A DNA stretch of 8,893 nt from Hyphomicrobiales bacterium (GTDB lineage Bacteria > Pseudomonadota > Alphaproteobacteria > Rhizobiales > Beijerinckiaceae): the NCBI GenBank assembly GCA_003567055.1, contig PXAW01000128.1, positions 1 to 8,893 on the forward strand, read 5' to 3'. A model generated the notes under the pieces. It ran no database searches, was not told the DNA's origin, and saw nothing but the letters and a program-made list of their open reading frames with translations. Position 1 is the first letter of the stretch, and every line of letters starts with the position of its first letter. Positions 8,351 to 8,893 of the stretch are shown here, piece after piece. Both the position numbers and the translations under genes were made by a program.

Positions 8351-8893
8351 ATGCCCACCATCGCCCTTGTGGATGACGATCGCAACATCCTGACCTCCGT
8401 GTCGATCGCGCTCGAATCGGAAGGGTACCGTATCCAGACCTACACCGACGGCGCCTCGGCGCTGGACGGCCTGCGGCAATCGCCGCCCGATCTCGCCATT
8501 TTCGACATCAAGATGCCGCGCATGGACGGGATGGAGCTGTTGCGGCGGCTGCGCCAGAAATCCGATCTGCCGGTGATCTTCCTCACCTCGAAGGACGAGG
8601 AGATCGACGAGTTGTTCGGGCTGAAGATGGGCGCCGACGATTTCATCCGCAAACCCTTCTCGCAGCGCCTCCTGGTGGAGCGCGTCAAGGCGGTTCTGCG
8701 CCGTTTCGCGCCGCGCGAGCCGGGCCCGGCGCGCGAGGCCGATGCCAAGGCGATCGAGCGCGGTCAGCTGGTGATGGATCCCGAGCGCCATACCTGCACC
8801 TGGCGGGGCGAGCCGGTGACGCTGACGGTGACGGAATTCCTCATCCTGCAGGCGCTGGCACAGCGCCCCGGCGTGGTGAAGTCGCGCAACGCC
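8351..8893 (+). CDS. chvI: Two-component response regulator ChvI (OmpR family), C-terminus beyond window
   Basis: DNA-binding partner of the sensor kinase ChvG (ExoS). In rhizobia and Agrobacterium the pair controls acid and envelope stress, exopolysaccharide and host association. 181 codons are visible. The receiver domain (1-118) has the acidic cluster DDD (8-10), phospho-acceptor Asp52 in [15 protein letters not shown], Thr79 in FLTS and Lys101 in RKPFSQ. A variable linker (about 119-136) leads to the winged-helix effector domain, starting [16 protein letters not shown] and running through [20 protein letters not shown] to the edge. The receiver and effector segments agree very closely with the Sinorhizobium ChvI sequence as I remember it. 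ATG 8351 is supported by GAGGA at 8339-8343. In rhizobia chvG, hprK and PTS genes follow; they would be expected to the right. The gene is divergent from the HugZ-like gene. Confidence 0.97.
   Translation, partial: MPTIALVDDDRNILTSVSIALESEGYRIQTYTDGASALDGLRQSPPDLAIFDIKMPRMDGMELLRRLRQKSDLPVIFLTSKDEEIDELFGLKMGADDFIRKPFSQRLLVERVKAVLRRFAPREPGPAREADAKAIERGQLVMDPERHTCTWRGEPVTLTVTEFLILQALAQRPGVVKSRNA

Noticed and set aside
8888..8893. Asn at ChvI residue 180 where Sinorhizobium has Asp (SRNA versus SRDA)
   Set aside because: This position varies among OmpR-family regulators and is not a catalytic or core DNA-contact residue that I know of. The gene is also cut here, so context is missing.

Overview
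The window is GC-rich chromosomal DNA from an alphaproteobacterium, most likely of the order Hyphomicrobiales (Rhizobiales). The best marker is a response regulator at the right edge that closely resembles rhizobial ChvI. It lies near a PckA-type ATP-dependent PEP carboxykinase, a neighbourhood known from rhizobia, and an OlsB-type ornithine-lipid acyltransferase lies nearby. I see no mobile elements, phage genes, CRISPR arrays, tRNAs or rRNAs.

Layout, left to right: (1) the N-terminal 170 codons of a DedA-family membrane protein on the minus strand, running off the left edge; (2) a divergent, relatively AT-rich gap with a hairpin; (3) glycogen phosphorylase (glgP) on the plus strand; (4) convergent to it, an exported three-TPR protein on the minus strand; (5) a divergent gap with a plausible promoter, an operator-like inverted repeat and a leader hairpin, leading into olsB on the plus strand; (6) a perfect 10-bp inverted repeat that probably terminates both olsB and the convergent pckA; (7) pckA on the minus strand, with a GTG start and a strong Shine-Dalgarno sequence; (8) a HugZ/PNPOx-like DUF2470 protein on the minus strand, which carries two in-frame tandem microduplications; (9) a divergent gap and the first 181 codons of chvI on the plus strand, cut by the right edge.

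The genes touch carbon storage and gluconeogenesis (glgP, pckA), envelope lipids and membrane (olsB, DedA, the TPR protein) and envelope/acid-stress signalling (chvI). Most are single transcription units facing each other or apart rather than one operon, so no multi-gene pathway is encoded here. I did not find a convincing undescribed system. The points most worth a second look are the repeat-expanded loop in the HugZ-like protein, that gene's position between pckA and chvI, and the control region of olsB.
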